Below are positions 1 to 6,431 of a stretch of 11,273 nucleotides of DNA, piece by piece. This DNA is from Opitutaceae bacterium. Its GTDB lineage: Bacteria; Verrucomicrobiota; Verrucomicrobiia; Opitutales; Opitutaceae. Where the stretch lies: NCBI GenBank assembly GCA_023269455.1, contig JAHFTG010000051.1:1-11273 (forward strand). The letters are read 5' to 3'. Position numbers and translations under genes: made by a program. Under the pieces are notes generated by a model that was not told where the DNA came from, made no database searches, and worked only from the letters and a program-made list of their open reading frames with translations. How positions within the stretch are numbered: position 1 is the first letter of the stretch; every line of letters starts with the position of its first letter.

Positions 1-155
1 ACGGCATCAACTACGCCAACGTGGCGGAGATCCGCACGCTGCCGCACGTCCGCGAGCTCAATATCGGCCACAGCATCATCAGTCGCGCGCTTTCCACGGG
101 AATCGCGGAAGCGGTGCAAACGATGAGAAGCCTGATGAATCCGAAAAACCTATGA
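1..155 (+). CDS. pdxJ: Pyridoxine 5'-phosphate synthase PdxJ, C-terminal fragment
   Basis: Only the last 50 or so codons are present; the gene enters from the left edge in the frame starting at base 3 and stops with TGA at 153-155. The fragment carries GINYANV followed by ELNIGHSIISRAL, which matches the C-terminal part of the PdxJ TIM barrel (phosphate-binding strand and the conserved NIGH), and a terminal helix ending MRSLMNPKNL. PdxJ condenses 1-deoxy-D-xylulose 5-phosphate with 3-amino-2-oxopropyl phosphate to give pyridoxine 5'-phosphate in the cytoplasm. The stop overlaps the acpS start by four bases (ATGA). The pdxJ-acpS pairing is known from many bacteria, including E. coli, and supports both calls. 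The N-terminal active-site residues are outside the window. Confidence 0.93.
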   Translation, partial: GINYANVAEIRTLPHVRELNIGHSIISRALSTGIAEAVQTMRSLMNPKNL

Positions 156-574
156 GCGAACCGCGACTCATCACGCTTCCGCCGGGCGGCCTGTTGCTCG
201 GTCTCGGCGCGGACCTCATCGACGTGGACCGGATCGCCGGGGTATTGGAACGGCAGGGCGACCGCTTTCTAAATCGTGTCTTTACGGACGAGGAGCGTGC
301 CTACTGTTTCAGCATGAAGTATCCGCACAAGCATCTCGCGGCGCGCTTTGCCGCGAAGGAGGCGGTGTCGAAGGCGTTTACCACGGGCATTGGCGCGGAA
401 CTCGGGTGGAAATCGGTTTCAGTTTACCACGGTGAACGCCACGAACCGCTCGTGCGTCTCGACGAAAAAGGGCAGGCGTTGCTCAAACAAGTGGGCGGCA
501 CGGCGATCATGCTCACCCTTTCGCATACGGACACCGCAGCGATGGCGGTTGCCGCCATCGTGAAGGCGGTGTGA
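152..574 (+). CDS. acpS: Holo-[acyl-carrier-protein] synthase
   Basis: This enzyme transfers 4'-phosphopantetheine from CoA to the serine of apo-acyl carrier protein, activating ACP for fatty acid synthesis. The 140-residue product has the family signature GLGADLIDVDRI (metal-binding D21), the helix RFAAKEAVSKAF (E70 and K74, Mg/CoA site) and the C-terminal strand TLSHTDTAAMAVAAI (SHT at 124-126). The family is normally about 120-126 residues and begins just before the GxGxD strand, so the first roughly 15 residues (SEPRLITLPPGG) are an extension. No better start codon lies between, and the ATG overlaps the pdxJ stop as ATGA, so translational coupling favours this start. No Shine-Dalgarno is visible. 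The gene sits in the pdxJ-acpS-nnr-dprA run with 9 bases to the next start. Confidence 0.95.
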   Translation: MSEPRLITLPPGGLLLGLGADLIDVDRIAGVLERQGDRFLNRVFTDEERAYCFSMKYPHKHLAARFAAKEAVSKAFTTGIGAELGWKSVSVYHGERHEPLVRLDEKGQALLKQVGGTAIMLTLSHTDTAAMAVAAIVKAV

Positions 575-583
575 GTTAACGTC

Positions 584-2038
584 ATGATCGTCGCGCAGCC
601 CATCCTTACTTGCGCGGAAGCCAAAGATTTCGAGGCGAAATTTTTTGGTGGTGACGAGGAACGTGAATGGGCGGCGATGCAGCAGGCCGGAGCGGCGGTG
701 GGCGACGCGGTGCTCAAGGATTTTTTGGAGATTGGCGGATTTCCGGCAGCGGGGCGTGTGCTCGTGCTCGCAGGCAAGGGGCACAACGCCGGCGACGCGC
801 TGATCGCGGCGCGGCGTATTCGTGAGTTGCATCCGCAGGCGCGGATCGAGGTGCGTTTCGTGTTTGGCGAACGCGGGCTGCGTCCGCTGGTGCAGCGGGC
901 GTGGCGCGAGCTTTCCCCTGTAGCCACGAGCGTGGGTGCGTGGTCGGCGTGCGGCTACGATCTCGTGCTGGATGGTGTGTTTGGTTATCAGTTCCGGGCA
1001 CCGCTTGCGCCCGCGATCGCGGCCTTGCTGGCCGAGGTGAATGCGTTGCCGGTTCGTTTGCGTGCGGCGGTCGATCTGCCGAGCGGGCTGGGCGAGGCGG
1101 CCGCGTTTCGGGCGGATTTTACTTACGCCACGGGCATCGTGAAATCGCCGTTGCTCACGCTGTCGAACGCGGGGCGCAGCCGCTTTCTTGATCTAGGGTT
1201 TGAGGTGGCTCGGGTTTTGCCGAATGCGGTGGCGCGCGTGCTCACTCAAGACGGGCTCGCGCCGCTACGGGCGCTGCGGTCGTCGCAATCCGACAAACGC
1301 ACTTACGGGCATCTTTTTATCATGGGTGGTTCGCGGAGTTATCCGGGAGCGGTTTTGATGAGCGTGCTGGCGGCGTTGAAGAGCGGGGCGGGGTTGGTGA
1401 CGGCGTTTGTGCCGGAATCGCTCGTGGCCGCTTACGCCGCGCGCGTGCCCGAGGCGATGTGGGTGGGCTGGCCCGAGACACCCGAGGGCGGACTGGCGCT
1501 CGAGGGTTCGCATCTGCTGGCCACGCGAATCGGTCGGGCCTCGGCGTTGCTCATCGGGCCGGGTTTGGGGCGTGAGGCGGAAACGCTGGCGCTGGTGCGT
1601 GATGTGGTGGCGCGTGCGAGCGTGCCGCTGGTGATCGATGCGGATGCGTTGCAGGCGGACATCGTAAGCGTGGGAACCGCGCCACGCGTCCTCACGCCGC
1701 ATGCGGGCGAGTATGCCCGGATCGTGTCGGCCATCCCGGCCGAAGCGGTGACGGTTCGGAAAGGGCCTATCACGGCGGTGGAGGCGAAAGGCGTGAGTTA
1801 TCATAGTTTTTTTGGCGGGCCGGTGCTGGCGCGCGGCGGGAGCGGCGATGTGCTGGCGGGGCTTACTGGCGGACTGCTGGCGCAGACGCCGGGCGATCCG
1901 CTGCTGGCGGCTTGTCGGGGTGTGGTGTGGCATGGTCTCGCCGCCGATGCACTGGCGCGTGCCCACGGGCAGGTCGCGGTGCGGACGACCCAGTTGATCG
2001 AGTTTTTGACCGTCGCGCTCCGGGAGGGAAACGCATGA
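584..2038 (+). CDS. nnr: Bifunctional NAD(P)H-hydrate epimerase / ADP-dependent dehydratase
   Basis: This repairs hydrated NADH and NADPH: the N-terminal YjeF_N domain epimerises R and S hydrates and the C-terminal ribokinase-like domain dehydrates the S form using ADP. The length of 484 is near the usual 490-510. N-terminal landmarks are ILTCAEAK at 7-14, GKGHNAGDA at 64-72 (family GxGNNGGDG) and VDLPSGL (family DIPSGLD; the following Asp is Gly here). C-terminal landmarks are GHLFIMGGSRSYPGA, ALLIGPGLG, VIDADAL, TPHAGE (H373), VRKG (K393) and RGGSGDVLAG with the catalytic-position D422. The H373-to-K393 interval is about 16 residues shorter than in E. coli Nnr, and the usual GN before the GGTGD loop reads GG (411-412). 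The start is 9 bases after acpS with no clear ribosome binding site; the stop overlaps dprA by 4 bases. Confidence 0.92.
   Translation: MIVAQPILTCAEAKDFEAKFFGGDEEREWAAMQQAGAAVGDAVLKDFLEIGGFPAAGRVLVLAGKGHNAGDALIAARRIRELHPQARIEVRFVFGERGLRPLVQRAWRELSPVATSVGAWSACGYDLVLDGVFGYQFRAPLAPAIAALLAEVNALPVRLRAAVDLPSGLGEAAAFRADFTYATGIVKSPLLTLSNAGRSRFLDLGFEVARVLPNAVARVLTQDGLAPLRALRSSQSDKRTYGHLFIMGGSRSYPGAVLMSVLAALKSGAGLVTAFVPESLVAAYAARVPEAMWVGWPETPEGGLALEGSHLLATRIGRASALLIGPGLGREAETLALVRDVVARASVPLVIDADALQADIVSVGTAPRVLTPHAGEYARIVSAIPAEAVTVRKGPITAVEAKGVSYHSFFGGPVLARGGSGDVLAGLTGGLLAQTPGDPLLAACRGVVWHGLAADALARAHGQVAVRTTQLIEFLTVALREGNA
2023..2027 (+). promoter_or_regulatory. Shine-Dalgarno of dprA (GGAGG)
   Basis: GGAGG lies 7 bases before the ATG at 2035, inside the last codons of nnr. 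It fixes the dprA start at 2035, not at the far-upstream in-frame ATG at 1912 inside nnr. It is one of only two clear Shine-Dalgarno sites in the window. Confidence 0.75.
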
Positions 2039-3156
2039 GCGGCCTCACCGAGGCGCAGGCGTTTCTTGTGTTGAACGCGTTGCCGAACATCGGGCCGATC
2101 ACGCTCAACCGGCTGCTGGTCGAATTGGGTGATGATCCGCGCGCGATCTTCACGGTGGGATCAAGCAGGTTGGCGCAGGTGAAGGGCGTGGGGCCGGTGA
2201 TCTGCGCGACCATCGAGCAGTGGCGCGAACACTTTGACCTCGCTCGCGAGGAGGAGCGCATGGCGCAGGCGGTGACGACGTTTATCAGCGCGCGCGATGC
2301 AGGTTACCCGAAGTTGCTGCGCGAGATCGATAGTCCGCCGATCGGACTTTATCGGAAGGGCAGCTACGATTTTTCACAGCCGAGCGTGGCTATCGTGGGC
2401 AGCCGGCGGACGACGCTTTATGGGCAGAGCGTGGCGAAGAAACTGGGTGCGGATCTCGCGCGGCTGGGCTTCTGCGTAGTGAGCGGACTCGCGCGCGGCA
2501 TCGACACGGCGGCGCACGAGGGAGCGTTGTCGGTGGGAGGAAAAACGGCGGCGGTGTTGGGCAATGGCATCGACATCATCTACCCTGCGGAAAACTTGAA
2601 TCTGTATCGGCGCATCGAGGAGACGGGGGCGATTTTGTCGGAATTTCCTTTTACACGGCGGGCGGACAAGCAGTCGTTCGCGATGCGCAACCGGATCGTC
2701 GCCGGTATTTGCGAGGCGGTCGTGGTGGTGGAAAGCGATGTGAGTGGCGGCTCGATGATCACGGCGCGGTTTGCGGGGGAGCAGGGGCGGTTGATTTTTG
2801 CGGTGCCGGGGCGGATCGACCAACCTTCGAGCGCGGGGTGTCATCAGCTCATTCGCGATGGGGCGACGTTGCTCACGAGCGTGGACGATATTTTGTCGGA
2901 ACTGAGTTATCTCGACGGGTTGAGACCATCGGCGATTCCCGAGAAGACAACGGGCGGCACGGCGTTGGCGGCGTCGAATCTCACGGTGGAAGAGCAAAAA
3001 GTTTACGCGTGTTTCGCGGGTGGAGCGATGGTCTCCATCGACACGGTAAGCGGGCAAACGGGGCTGCCGACTTCGCAGCTTTCGGCGACGTTGATGATGC
3101 TGGAGCTGAAGCGGCTGATCGCGAAGCGGGCGGACGGGACGTTTGAGGCGCGGTAG
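2035..3156 (+). CDS. dprA: DNA-processing protein DprA (Smf family)
   Basis: DprA binds incoming single-stranded DNA during natural transformation and loads RecA on it. The 373-residue product has the full architecture. It starts with a helix-hairpin-helix-like N-terminal region (LPNIGPITLNRLL about 16-28; VKGVGPVICATI about 49-60). The Rossmann core follows: VAIVGSRRTTLYG with GSR at 122-124, SGLARGIDTAAH at 150-161, AVLGNGIDIIYP, FPFTRRADKQSFAMRNRI, SDVSGGSMITA and AVPGRIDQPSSAGCHQLI. A winged-helix C-terminal domain begins near LTVEEQKVYACF. The start is set by the GGAGG at 2023 and the ATGA overlap with nnr, which implies coupled translation. Its stop is only 6 bases from the stop of the convergent HIT gene. 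Competence cannot be inferred from this gene alone, because DprA is widespread. Confidence 0.96.
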   Translation: MSGLTEAQAFLVLNALPNIGPITLNRLLVELGDDPRAIFTVGSSRLAQVKGVGPVICATIEQWREHFDLAREEERMAQAVTTFISARDAGYPKLLREIDSPPIGLYRKGSYDFSQPSVAIVGSRRTTLYGQSVAKKLGADLARLGFCVVSGLARGIDTAAHEGALSVGGKTAAVLGNGIDIIYPAENLNLYRRIEETGAILSEFPFTRRADKQSFAMRNRIVAGICEAVVVVESDVSGGSMITARFAGEQGRLIFAVPGRIDQPSSAGCHQLIRDGATLLTSVDDILSELSYLDGLRPSAIPEKTTGGTALAASNLTVEEQKVYACFAGGAMVSIDTVSGQTGLPTSQLSATLMMLELKRLIAKRADGTFEAR

Positions 3157-3162
3157 GAAAAA

Positions 3163-3504
3163 TCAGCCTGGCGGCCAAGTCATCTGGCGTTTGGCGAGGA
3201 GATGAACGTGGAGGTGGGGAACGGTTTCGCAGGCATCGGGACCGTGGTTGATGACGAGGCGGAAGCCTCGGGCGAGATTGAGTTTTTTCGCCACGATACC
3301 CGCAGTGACGAGCAGGTGGCCGAGGGTGATTTCGTCGGCGGGCGTGGCGTCGCCGACGCGGGAGATGACGGTCTTTGGGATGATGAGCAGGTGGACGGGG
3401 GCGGCGGGGGCGATGTCGTGGATGACGATGCAGCGATCGTCTTCGTGTTCGATCTTGGCGGGAATCTCGCGGTCGATGATGCGCTGAAAGAGGGTTTTCG
3501 ACAT
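3163..3504 (-). CDS. HIT-family (Hint-like) nucleotide-binding protein
   Basis: This is a small histidine-triad hydrolase or transferase of the Hint branch, which cleaves nucleoside phosphoramidates and acyl-adenylates in the cytoplasm. The 113-residue protein is full length for Hint. It opens with TLFQRIIDREIPAKIEHEDD and has HDIAPAAPVHLLIIPK in the first half. It ends in the catalytic triad HLHVHLL (H97, H99, H101; the last is the expected nucleophile) followed by AKRQMTWPPG, the typical Hint tail. The start ATG at 3504-3502 has no Shine-Dalgarno upstream. It lies about 106 bases downstream of the unrecognised gene on the same strand and may be the last gene of the pabA-nrdR transcription unit, or have its own promoter in that gap. 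The physiological substrate cannot be told from sequence. Confidence 0.93.
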   Translation of the reverse strand: MSKTLFQRIIDREIPAKIEHEDDRCIVIHDIAPAAPVHLLIIPKTVISRVGDATPADEITLGHLLVTAGIVAKKLNLARGFRLVINHGPDACETVPHLHVHLLAKRQMTWPPG

Positions 3505-3520
3505 GGGAAGGAAGTTATCT

Positions 3521-3600
3521 GGAACTCAGGAAATCAGGAATCGGAAAAATGGCTGAGACTGAATGCGGTTAAATCCGTCCCGGCTTGTTTCCTGACTTTC
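3521..3600. repeat. Imperfect inverted repeat in the gap between two minus-strand genes
   Basis: The 106-base gap 3505-3610 is visibly AT-richer than its surroundings. The arm GGAACTCAGGAAA (3521-3533) is nearly complementary to TTTCCTGACTTTC (3588-3600), with one mismatch and one G-T pair. The left arm also contains a tandem direct repeat, TCAGGAAA then TCAGGAAT. The 54-base loop is long and there is no U-tract, so it does not look like a simple terminator. It could be a degenerate interspersed repeat or an mRNA processing structure. Confidence 0.35.
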
Positions 3601-3610
3601 AGATCAAAAA

Positions 3611-4117
3611 TCAGAGAAACAGCAGGCGCAGGTCGGCGCTTGGGGCGGTGCGGGCGGCGGCGAGTTCACGGGTGTAGGCGAGAGCCTCTTCGTAATCGCG
3701 CTGGCGACGCGGGGTGGCGCGCTTGTCAGGCGGGAGCAGGGCCGGGCGGAGGTTGGTGACGAGGAGCGTGGATTCGCGGTAGGGCGCGAGGCGCTTGAGG
3801 CCGGTCATCAATTCGGCGCGGGCGAAGAGCGGGGTCGCCGAGGTGAGTGTGCTGAGCGCGTCCCAGTGGTAAAAGCCGTGGAGCGGCTGGCCGGCGAAGA
3901 ATTTGCCGAGGAGCCGGGCGGATGCGGCGTTGAAGGCCGCATCGTATTTGGCGGCGAACTCGGGGTGGGCCTGCATCTGCTCTTCAAGCTCGGCGAGGCT
4001 GAAGGCGATGGCTTCTTTTATTTGTTGCGCTAGGTAGAGGTCGTGGCCGGTGAGCTGCGCGAAGAGCGCGTTGATGAAGTGCAGGCGGCGCAAGTCGTCG
4101 CGGGCGGGCGCGGGCAT
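3611..4117 (-). CDS. Hypothetical protein, 168 residues, between nrdR and the HIT gene
   Basis: I do not recognise this protein. It is 168 residues with no signal peptide or membrane segment visible. It looks mainly alpha-helical and soluble, rich in Ala, Leu and Arg. The most distinctive stretch is GQPLHGFYHWDALSTLTS near the middle; other blocks are LRRLHFINALFAQLTGHDLYLAQ at the N-terminus (a helix of about 30 residues with QQIKEAIAFSLAELEEQM after it) and STLLVTNLRPALLPPDKRA. There are no cysteines, so a metal cluster is unlikely. It starts at an ATG sharing one base with the nrdR stop (TGATG), strong evidence for coupled translation and for the gene being real. It is expressed with nrdR and pabA, but the function cannot be assigned. 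Confidence 0.75.
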   Translation of the reverse strand: MPAPARDDLRRLHFINALFAQLTGHDLYLAQQIKEAIAFSLAELEEQMQAHPEFAAKYDAAFNAASARLLGKFFAGQPLHGFYHWDALSTLTSATPLFARAELMTGLKRLAPYRESTLLVTNLRPALLPPDKRATPRRQRDYEEALAYTRELAAARTAPSADLRLLFL

Positions 4118-4584
4118 CAGGCGTGCGGCTCGGGCTTTTTATCGAGGCCGTTGATTTCGTGCATGAACTCGGAGACGTCGCGGAATTCCTTATACACGCT
4201 GGCGAAGCGCACGTAAGCGACCTCGTCGATCTTGCGGAGGCGCTGCATGACGGCGTCACCCACGGCGTGCGAGGGGATCTCGGTGTCGTATTGGGCTTCG
4301 AGGATGTCCATGACATCCTCGATGAGCATGCCGATCTGCTCGTTGTCCACGGGGCGTTTGTGGCAGGCGGCGCGGGCGGCGCGGACGAGTTTTTCGCGGT
4401 CGAAATCTTCGCGGCGGCCGTCGCGTTTGATGACCACGAGGCCTTCGCGCACGAGGAGCTCGGTGGTGGTGAAACGGTTTCCGCATTCCAGGCATTCGCG
4501 GCGTCGGCGGATGGAGCCGCCTTCTTTACTGATGCGGGAGTCGATGACCTTGTCCTCGATGGATGTGCATTTGGGGCAGCGCAT
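4117..4584 (-). CDS. nrdR: Transcriptional repressor NrdR
   Basis: NrdR senses ATP/dATP and represses ribonucleotide reductase operons by binding NrdR boxes. The 155-residue protein is the usual length. The N-terminal zinc ribbon is complete (C3, C6, C31, C34 in MRCPKC and ECLECG), with the DNA-binding stretch DSRISKEGGSIRRRR between the pairs. The ATP-cone domain follows from about residue 47: LVVIKRDGRREDFDREKL, then the conserved VGDAVMQRLRKIDEVAYVRFASVYKEF. The start is 10 bases after the pabA stop with no Shine-Dalgarno; the stop shares one base with the next gene. No ribonucleotide reductase gene and no obvious NrdR box pair is in the window, so its targets lie elsewhere. Confidence 0.97.
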   Translation of the reverse strand: MRCPKCTSIEDKVIDSRISKEGGSIRRRRECLECGNRFTTTELLVREGLVVIKRDGRREDFDREKLVRAARAACHKRPVDNEQIGMLIEDVMDILEAQYDTEIPSHAVGDAVMQRLRKIDEVAYVRFASVYKEFRDVSEFMHEINGLDKKPEPHA

Positions 4585-4594
4585 GGAGGTGGGA

Positions 4595-5161
4595 TCAGTT
4601 GAGCGTGAGAAAGTTCTCCAAAATCTTCATGCCGCCCTCGGTCGCGATGGACTCGGGGTGGAACTGCACGCCCCAGATGGGGAGCGTCTTGTGACGCAGG
4701 CCCATGATCTCGCCCTCTTTGGTCTCGGCGGTGATTTCGAGGGAATCGGGCAGCGTGGCGCGCTCGACGAGAAGCGAGTGATAGCGGGTGGCGGCGAAAC
4801 CTTGGGGGAGGCCTTTGAACACATCGGTGTTCTTATGGAGAATGGGCGATGTCTTGCCGTGCATGAGCCGGTCGGCGCGCACGACATGGCCGCCGAAGTA
4901 GTGGCCGATGGACTGGTGGCCCAGGCAGACGCCGAAGATGGGCCTTTTGCCGGCGAACGCGGCGATCATGTCAAGGGATACGCCCGCCTCGGTGGGTGAA
5001 CAGGGGCCGGGCGAGATAAGCACGCGGTCGGGGTTGAGCGCGAGGGCCTCGGCGGGCGTGATCTCGTTGTTGCGAAAGACGCGCTGCGCCACGCCCAGTT
5101 GGCCAAAGTATTGGACCAGGTTGAAGGTGAAGGAGTCGTAATTATCGATGACGAGCAGCAC
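4595..5161 (-). CDS. pabA: Aminodeoxychorismate/anthranilate synthase, glutamine amidotransferase subunit
   Basis: This class I glutamine amidotransferase supplies ammonia to chorismate-using partners, PabB (folate) or TrpE (tryptophan). The product begins LLVIDNYDSFTFNLVQYF, with SPGPCSPTEAG, nucleophile C79 in GVCLGHQS, and the catalytic pair H168/E170 in VQFHPES. The length of 188 and the residue numbers match the family with the GTG start at 5161. A TTG 15 codons upstream (5206) is open, but that extension has no family counterpart and would place the start inside the candidate -35 element. No pabB or trpE is nearby, so pabA versus trpG cannot be decided; one subunit often serves both. 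It is the first gene of the minus-strand run pabA-nrdR-hypothetical(-HIT). Confidence 0.92.
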   Translation of the reverse strand: MLLVIDNYDSFTFNLVQYFGQLGVAQRVFRNNEITPAEALALNPDRVLISPGPCSPTEAGVSLDMIAAFAGKRPIFGVCLGHQSIGHYFGGHVVRADRLMHGKTSPILHKNTDVFKGLPQGFAATRYHSLLVERATLPDSLEITAETKEGEIMGLRHKTLPIWGVQFHPESIATEGGMKILENFLTLN

Positions 5162-5177
5162 GGCGGTTGTAGCTGAG

Positions 5178-5206
5178 ATTACCTCGTAGATTGACAGGGG
5201 GGTCAA
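5178..5206 (-). promoter_or_regulatory. Candidate sigma70-type promoter for pabA-nrdR
   Basis: Reading the minus strand, TTGACC (5206-5201) is followed after exactly 17 bases by GGTAAT (5183-5178), a 5/6 and a 4/6 match to the consensus. The predicted transcript would start around 5171, leaving only about 10 leader bases before the GTG at 5161 and no room for a Shine-Dalgarno. Its -35 box is one arm of an inverted repeat, TTGAC (5191-5195)/GTCAA (5202-5206); the other arm reads TTGACA on the plus strand toward tgt. This is inference from spacing and matches only. Confidence 0.4.
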
Positions 5207-5221
5207 GCGTGCGGGTAGGGT

Positions 5222-5225
5222 GGAG
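5222..5225 (+). promoter_or_regulatory. Shine-Dalgarno of tgt (GGAG)
   Basis: GGAG lies 7 bases before the ATG at 5233 and decides that start over the TTG at 5191, which would add 14 residues with no family counterpart. Confidence 0.6.
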
Positions 5226-5232
5226 CGAGCAA

Positions 5233-6369
5233 ATGGCCCAACACTTCCAGCTTTTGAAAACCGATACCGCGACCGCCGCCCGGCGCGGACGTCTCACCAC
5301 CCGCCACGGTGTGATCGAGACGCCGATCTTCATGCCGGTGGGCACGCAGGGGACGGTCAAGTCGCTCACGCCCGCTCATCTGCACGAGATCGGCGCGCAG
5401 ATTATTCTGGGTAACACCTACCATCTCAACCTGCGCCCGACGAGTGAGCTGATCGGCGAGCTGGGCGGATTGCACACGTTCATGGGCTGGGACGGCCCGA
5501 TCCTCACGGACAGCGGCGGCTTTCAGGTCTTCTCGTTGGCGAAGCTGCGCAAGATGCATGACGATGGCGTGGAGTTTCAGTCTCACCTCGACGGCAAGAG
5601 TCTGTTTCTCGGGCCGCGCGAGGTCATGGCGATCCAGAAAAATCTTGGCAGCGACATCGCGATGGTGATCGACGAATGCCCGCCCTGGCCGTGCGACCGC
5701 GATGCGACCGCCGAGGCTTGCGCACGCAGCTATCGTTGGGCGAAACAGTGTAAGCAGATCGCGACGGACAACGGGTTCCTCGCGGGCGGGCATCACGTCT
5801 TCGCCATCGTGCAGGGCTCGACCTACGACGATCTGCGGCGCGAGGCGGCGGAGTCGCTGGCGGCGTTGGATTTTCCGGGCTACGCGGTTGGCGGGGTGAG
5901 CGTGGGCGAGCCGGAGCCGGAGATGCTCAAGCAGGTCGGCGCGACCACACCTTTTATGCCGGCGGACAAGCCACGTTACACGATGGGCCTCGGCACGCCT
6001 CCGCAGTTGCTCAAGATGGTCGCGCTCGGCGTGGACATGTTCGATTGCGTGCTGCCCTCACGCGTGGCGCGCAACGGCCTCGTCTTCACGCCCGATGGTC
6101 CGATCAACCTGCGCAACGAAAAGTTCCGCACTGATCCGCGTCCGATCAGCGAAGAAGTCAAAAACTACACGACGCAGTTTTCCCGCGCTTATCTGCGGCA
6201 TCTCACGGTGGCGGGCGAGATTCTGAGCTGCACCTTGCTTACGCTGCACAACCTCCATTTCTACCTCGATCTCATGGCGCAGGCGCGCGCCCATATCGAG
6301 GCTGGCGACTATGGGACTTGGCACCGTGCGTGGGTGGAGCGTTATGAAGCGGGTGCGGCGGCGCGTTGA
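5233..6369 (+). CDS. tgt: tRNA-guanine(34) transglycosylase Tgt lacking the zinc-site cysteines
   Basis: Bacterial Tgt replaces G34 of tRNA-Asp, -Asn, -His and -Tyr with preQ1 on the way to queuosine. The 378-residue product is normal length. Catalytic positions are intact (Z. mobilis equivalents in brackets): D93 in TDSGGFQ (D102), D147 and C149 in DECPPWP (D156, C158), the VQGS loop (usually VQGG) and nucleophile D271 in MFDCVLPSR (D280). The substrate loop reads GGVSVGE (usually GGLAVGE); V224 is kept, which in known enzymes goes with preQ1 rather than queuine. The usual CxCxxC zinc motif ahead of (Y/F)SRAYLRH is absent: residues 307-316 read EEVKNYTTQF, and only the fourth ligand, H339 in LTLHN, remains. 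The reading frame is clean, so this is substitution, not a frameshift. The start has a GGAG at 5222. Confidence 0.95.
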   Translation: MAQHFQLLKTDTATAARRGRLTTRHGVIETPIFMPVGTQGTVKSLTPAHLHEIGAQIILGNTYHLNLRPTSELIGELGGLHTFMGWDGPILTDSGGFQVFSLAKLRKMHDDGVEFQSHLDGKSLFLGPREVMAIQKNLGSDIAMVIDECPPWPCDRDATAEACARSYRWAKQCKQIATDNGFLAGGHHVFAIVQGSTYDDLRREAAESLAALDFPGYAVGGVSVGEPEPEMLKQVGATTPFMPADKPRYTMGLGTPPQLLKMVALGVDMFDCVLPSRVARNGLVFTPDGPINLRNEKFRTDPRPISEEVKNYTTQFSRAYLRHLTVAGEILSCTLLTLHNLHFYLDLMAQARAHIEAGDYGTWHRAWVERYEAGAAAR

Positions 6370-6431
6370 TCCTCTCGGTTCCAGTCTCGCCTCGCCAGTC
6401 GGACCCAAAATCTTTTATCCCTATTTCCACC

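Noticed and set aside
1912..2034. Upstream ATG for dprA inside nnr
   Set aside because: The GGAGG at 2023 and the 4-base overlap at 2035 fit the usual DprA N-terminus; the extra 41 residues are nnr read in another frame.
4123..4999. Plus-strand frames opposite nrdR and pabA (159 and 255 codons)
   Set aside because: Antisense to clear genes, with compositions typical of shadow frames and no recognisable motifs.
5162..5206. TTG start giving pabA 15 extra residues
   Set aside because: The extension has no family counterpart, catalytic residue numbering fits the GTG at 5161, and the TTG lies in the candidate -35 box.
5191..5232. TTG start giving tgt 14 extra residues
   Set aside because: The ATG at 5233 has a GGAG at the right distance and gives a standard Tgt N-terminus.
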